DNA of 64,000 bases from Lates calcarifer (taxonomy: Eukaryota > Chordata > Actinopteri > Centropomidae). The stretch covers positions 2,739,231 through 2,803,230 of the forward strand of contig NC_066844.1 of the NCBI RefSeq assembly GCF_001640805.2, written 5' to 3'. Below the pieces are notes generated by a model that worked only from the letters and a program-made list of their open reading frames with translations, was not told where the DNA came from and did not search any database. A program made the translations under genes and the position numbers. Of the stretch, positions 59,010 to 64,000 are shown in pieces (position 1 is the stretch's first letter; each line of letters begins with the position of its first letter).

Positions 59010-62000
59010 TGCCCTTCAATAAAGCAGTCAAGCCTTCCTGGTAAACTCATAAAGTTAGAAAATATTTACCAGGTGCTTGCACATGTGGCCATCAGTCACT
59101 TTTGAAATGATTTTATGTTTTGTGAGTATAAATCATGCATCAGCACTTGTTAATTTTTCAAACATCTTTTTTGTATTCTTCTGTGGGTCAACATACCACA
59201 GCTTTGTCAGAGTAGATTTTATCCAACATGCGTCATTGATGAGCACACTATGGTACTGTGTTGTTCACAGCTCCTCAGGACAGAGCTAAAAAAAACAATA
59301 CAAGAAACAAAAACAATGTGAGCTTGACCTCGAACATCTTCAACAGCCGCACATACCGAACACAACATCACAGCAACTTACTTAAAGCCCACTTTGTCCG
59401 TGACCATGTCAGGACAAAAGCAGGAATAAAAACAAGAAGTTAAATAATACAATAAGGAAATGAAACTGATCTGCTGTTCAGAAGTGGGAGTCTTGTTTTA
59501 ATCATATGAGGAACAGAAGGTGCATTATCCGTTTTTGAGGATGTCAAGTGGCCAATCAGAGAAGAGAATTACAAAGTTGGGGACACACGGCGCAGTGCAG
59601 GATGAGCTGTTCACGTGTGCTCTGAGCAAAACTGAAACACACACAAACACATACAACTTACATAACGTACTGACCTTTCATGCTACGTTATAACTTGAAT
59701 TAATACGCATGGAGGCCCAGAGGCTCTGTGGCTTATATAAATGAAACTGGTTGCTCATTGAAGCTTAGAGGTTGGGCACAACAAACCTCAAGTGACTAAT
59801 GCAAATGTCTAGCATGCTCCCAGCTCTGATGCACATTCAGTACTTTTTGCATGTTCTTCATAGTTCATGAGAGGACAGACGACACCATGGAGATGAATCT
59901 GGGCCTGATGGTTTGTCTCAGGTTTGATCCACTCTGAAAAACAGCTGTTTAAAACTGCCCCTCTGAGATTTTCTGAGATTCTCTAAAGAGAAGGTCCCCA
60001 TTTTATTAGTTGGTTTTATTATCTCGAGCACGTACATGAGGATTCACATAGATGGGAGTCAATGCACACAATGAGTGTGATACGCAATCGTGCTGATGGT
60101 TTGAAGCTATTCTATCAAATCAGCAGCTAGTGGAGGTAACTTTTTAGCCCATAAATGGTGCACATAATAATGTTTGCATCTGGAGACAGGTAACTTTTCT
60201 TGCATCTAATTAGGAAATGAGATCCTCTTTTACTTGCTCATTTACTGAAGTTTGAAAGTTCAAACTTGGGGTAAGCAGAGGAGGCCAGGGTGAAGCTGAG
60301 GTCAGACAAACAGCACAGTCATGTGGGATATGGATAGGGGGAGTGGAGCAAACACACACACACATTTCATAATACATGAAATTTACTAGTTAGCTAAAAA
60401 GTCCCCTTTTTTCTTTTCATGACAGAATATAGCTGTTATTGTTTGTAAAACATGAACTGCTCTTAAATCTTTTCATTTATTACACTGCTGCTTATACTTA
60501 TTTTTAGCAGGGAGCATTTACTTACAGCTGGACTCATTTTGCAAACACAACATCTTTTCTTTCTGCCAGTGCTTCTTGGTAAATAAACTGCACCCCTCTT
60601 GTTGACACAGGGCCATGTTTCCTGTTGTCCCTGCTATAATCATGGTGGATTATCAGTGCACTGTATGTATGTGTGTGTCTGTCATGAAGAGGTACACTAA
60701 GCCTGACATGGAGCGTTACGTAATCACACACATACAGCTCACAGGACCTATCCACGCACACAAACACAGTTTTAGCAGATTACTCTCATGGTCTCCTCTG
60801 GTTCAAAAACATGACGTTTTGATTCCAGTCTGATCTTTTTCAGGCTTGACATCACTGTGCAGTGACTGATGCTGCTTTTTAAATGTGTTATGTGACTATG
60901 ATATGTACATTATGTGTAACTACACCTCATCAGTGAGGTGCTGAGCCTCCAGCACACGCTCCAGGGGACAGATGCATAAAACCGCCCAAACTGCACATAC
61001 ATTTGCATATAGAAATATATTCCTGTTCTCTACCAGCACAGGTACCTGTCACAGTTTAACTGATGGTGTCACATGCTGTCATAAATGCACAGCTGTTTAT
61101 AGCGCCCATTAATTCATCATGTTTTTCAATCACAATTATAAAAAAGATGATCAATGATTAATTAATAGCACTCATATTGAAAAACACTTTGCCAACTACT
61201 TCACAATTGGAAATAAAATGAAATGAGCATTAGAAGGGAAATGTACAAGTTCAAAAATGCAGCACTACTAGGTAATTGATTAAAATAAATTATATATAAG
61301 TGCCTTTTCATAGCCTGCAAAAATAATAACCCTGGCTAACAACTTTTATTACACATAACTCCCTGTCACTGACTGAATCAGCAGTTTATATCACTGGATC
61401 TCTTTTCATTTGCGACTGAAAGTGCTGACATTCAACTGTCAGCTCAGCTATGAGATACAGTGTGTTGCCTCCTGGCGAAAGGCTCATAGAAAACAAACCT
61501 ACATTCCCATAGAAACAATCTTGCTGCCACATGTGTTTCAGTGTGTTCGTTGTGTACTTAATTAAAAATCTAATGCAACCTAAGCAGCAGACAGAACAGA
61601 ATCCAGACCTGAACTGAAGACAGTCAGAGGCAGCAACGAAATGTCACAGTATTATGAACAATGATACAAAAATGTAGTCACACAGTGACTATGAATCTAT
61701 GAACTGAACAAAACAAATCTGAGCTAAGGATTTTGTAATTTCCACCCCTGTGGAAGAAAGGAGAAGTAACTGGGAAATGCTGCTTTGTTTTAACAGTGGC
61801 TAGAAGTAAATACTAGTTAATTTGCATTGTTGCTTGTGGGCATTTTGGGGACCTCCTTTCAGTTCAGGAAATAATAACATCCAAAAGGAAAGTACAGAAT
61901 GCAGTATGGATCTGAATGTAGCTTGAAGTGGGATTTTCCTACAGTACATGACAACACTTGTGGGATGAACCTACCCACTGTAACGTCATTGTTTCATGTG

Positions 62001-62640
62001 CCAAAGAGGTAAAAGCTTAGTAAACATTGCTGGTTTACAGAAAGATTCAAATATGCAGCTTCTCCTAAATAACTGATTTCAACCACAGAATCTCTTATGG
62101 GGAGACAACTGTCTGACCTTGGGGAAGTTTTGTCTAGTTTGATAATGTAATCCCCTCATGATGTCATATGTAATATCACGTGACTAAAAATCATTAATAC
62201 CACGTCAGTTTTGACCATCCTCTTTAAAATCTGTCTCTTGTGAGTCTCCCAGCATTAAAAAAGAGGAATATAGTACTACACTGTATAAAGTTGTTTTTTT
62301 GTTGTTGTTATGTAGTAATCAATTTCATGATCATGCTCTGAAAAGGTTTCAGTGATTGATTCTAAAGGTTTTTAGAGGTGGTCCCAGCATGACTTTAATA
62401 TTACTAGGAGGAAAACAGAAAAACACTGTTTCAGTGTTTAAATTACACTTTACATTATATCACTGGGATGAGGTTGTGAAGTGCCAGACCCTCTGTTGTC
62501 TCAGCACATCTCCAGCCTAATACAGTTATTTAAATTACGTTACTGAGTGCATCTTAACATATTATTTGTGAAATGATGAAACAGCTGGTCAAGACAGGTG
62601 TTTGGAGTTAAAAACTCTAATGTCTAATACAGCAGCAGAT
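59010..62640. other. gene-free interval
   Basis: AT-rich sequence without supportable exons, RNA genes or clear mobile elements; a short CA run lies at 60350-60364. Confidence 0.5.
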
Positions 62641-62651
62641 GGAATCTCATA

Positions 62652-62815
62652 TGCACACACACACACACACACACGTTCCTGTACTTCTGTGTTTTTGAGG
62701 ACACTCATTGACATAATGCACTCCCTTGCCCCTTACCCTGACCTTAACCATCACAACTGAATGCCTAACCCTAACCCTGACCCTAAGCCTAACCTAAACC
62801 TAATTCTAATACGTC
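62652..62815 (+). repeat. (CA)n and linked dispersed repeat with CCCTAA-like units
   Basis: CA run (62652-62676), then TTTTTGAGGACACTCATTGACATAATG and degenerate CCTAACCCTAACCCTGACC units. This is the first half of an abundant fish microsatellite-linked repeat, not a telomere. Confidence 0.6.
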
Positions 62816-63599
62816 TAGTTCATCTGAGCAAGTGGCTAATTATGAACCATAATTATGTTTCATTGTTAGGCGACTTCTAGCCGCCACAGTAATTATGACG
62901 TATATGCTCATTCAGGTTGGTGGTAGAAAATTTGGGCGTTTCCAACACACCACACAGCCAACAGGAAGAAGCACAAAGGTCAAACCCACAGTGTAATGTC
63001 ATCTTGAAAAGAACTTCCAACTAAGACACAGTAAACAGAGTCATTAGAGTCTAATCTACAGCATTTATGTCTCAATAAAAGTATGCAAGCAGTTAAATAA
63101 ATACCATTGTTGACCTGCTGACCGGGTTTGTGTGTGAGTAGTTCATGTAATAATTAATTTCAATTTCAACCAAATTCAAAGTAAAGAAGGAAAAAGAATG
63201 AATTCCTTGTTGGCAGTTTGATGCCCTAGTTCATCCCACCCATGTGTTTATGTGTCTTTGAGTAAAACACTGAAGAAGAAATACATAGTCCAGCAGCGGG
63301 TGCTCTTAAAACTCATGACCAGCTATTACATGACCTGTCGGTCTGTCAGTAAACAATGCTGTGCCACAACTCCTTGGCTTCTCCACCATAAATGGCAATA
63401 TTAATGACAAAGATGAGTGTGTGCATATGGACAAGGAAAGTACTGTGGATACAATGCCAGTCCATTTGAAGTCTATTTACAAGCAACCACACATACATAC
63501 TATATGCACACACCCACACTCTTAACCTTCCTTATCATTTGAGCACTAACCTTGAGTCTGACTTTCACAGTGGGTAATAACATTTGATTTGCAAGAATA

Positions 63600-63735
63600 C
63601 TACCACATACACACACACACTAACCTGAACCTTTAAAGCACATCATAACCATCAAACAGCCTTTTAAAGGCCTGTACCAAAGTTGGGATCAGCCAAAATG
63701 TCCTCACTCCCAAGGTCTAAAACTCAAATTAGTTC
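63600..63735 (+). repeat. second half of the same microsatellite-linked repeat family
   Basis: CA run, ACCATCAAACAGCCTTTTAAAG, and CAGCCAAAATGTCCTCACTCCCAAGG, which in intact copies follows the CCCTAA-like block seen at 62740. Confidence 0.55.
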
Positions 63736-64000
63736 TTGCAGAAGGACATCCATGCTCAACATGTATACAGAATACACACCTTGCATCATATAGGTTTATC
63801 TTATCTGGGAAATGACCCTGTTAATGTAGTTCTTAAGGTTTGAATATGCCATCTTCTGTTGGTTTTTTCTTTCACACTCACTGATTCAACTAGTTCAGTT
63901 TATCCTCCTTTTCTTCTCATTCTTTTACACATGAATCCTGCAGCAACATCCTTTAAGGAAGAGGATGTTCACATTAACACACTTTTACTGCTGCTACAGC

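Noticed and set aside
62740..62805. Interstitial telomere-like CCCTAA units
   Set aside because: Units are degenerate and sit in a known-looking microsatellite-linked dispersed repeat seen again at 12721 and 63600.

Overview
The window is a piece of a ray-finned fish (teleost, probably percomorph) nuclear genome. The basis is one multi-exon vertebrate gene with GT-AG introns, AT-rich intergenic DNA, many CA/TG, GATA and GA microsatellites, and several dispersed repeat families typical of fish. The species cannot be named from the sequence. No bacterial, organellar or viral gene was seen.

The one gene I can establish lies on the minus strand between about 25.7 kb and position 367. It is slc6a6, the Na+/Cl--dependent taurine transporter (TauT). 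I rebuilt 14 coding exons, each with consensus splice sites and matching phases. Together they give an uninterrupted 1881-nt reading frame (626 residues plus stop) that follows vertebrate TauT from the N-terminal [16 protein letters not shown] to the C-terminal IVETMM. The start codon sits one base inside its exon, so a non-coding exon 1 must lie upstream. The best candidate is a TATA box at 25697-25704 followed by an approximately 120-nt exon free of ATG, ending in a CAG|GTAACG donor at 25551. A match to the tonicity-responsive element (TonE) lies about 60 bp upstream of this TATA box. The 3'UTR runs off the left edge of the window.

Layout by region. 1-17,097 holds slc6a6 coding exons 14 to 1 and their introns. 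17,098-25,550 is the large 5'UTR intron, which contains a decayed LINE and microsatellites. 25,551-25,800 is the inferred promoter and exon 1. 26,389-26,495 has two G-quadruplex-capable tracts. 30,468-31,050 is a small promoter/exon-like cluster on the minus strand with an unassigned 33-codon open exon. 31-64 kb is gene-poor and dominated by repeats, including a well-delimited 1118-bp Harbinger-like MITE at 56,272-57,389, other MITE-like or dispersed repeats, perfect hairpins, poly(A) tracts and simple repeats. A few splice-flanked exon-like segments (13.9, 36.1, 36.5, 38.3 kb) cannot be assigned to a gene.

I found no clearly novel molecular system. The most useful leads are the inferred osmoregulated promoter, a tandem splice acceptor that would add or remove three residues in extracellular loop 2, a lysine at an unusual position before TM10, the Harbinger-like insertion, and the unassigned transcript start near 31 kb. 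Family and repeat names come from recognition, not from database searches.
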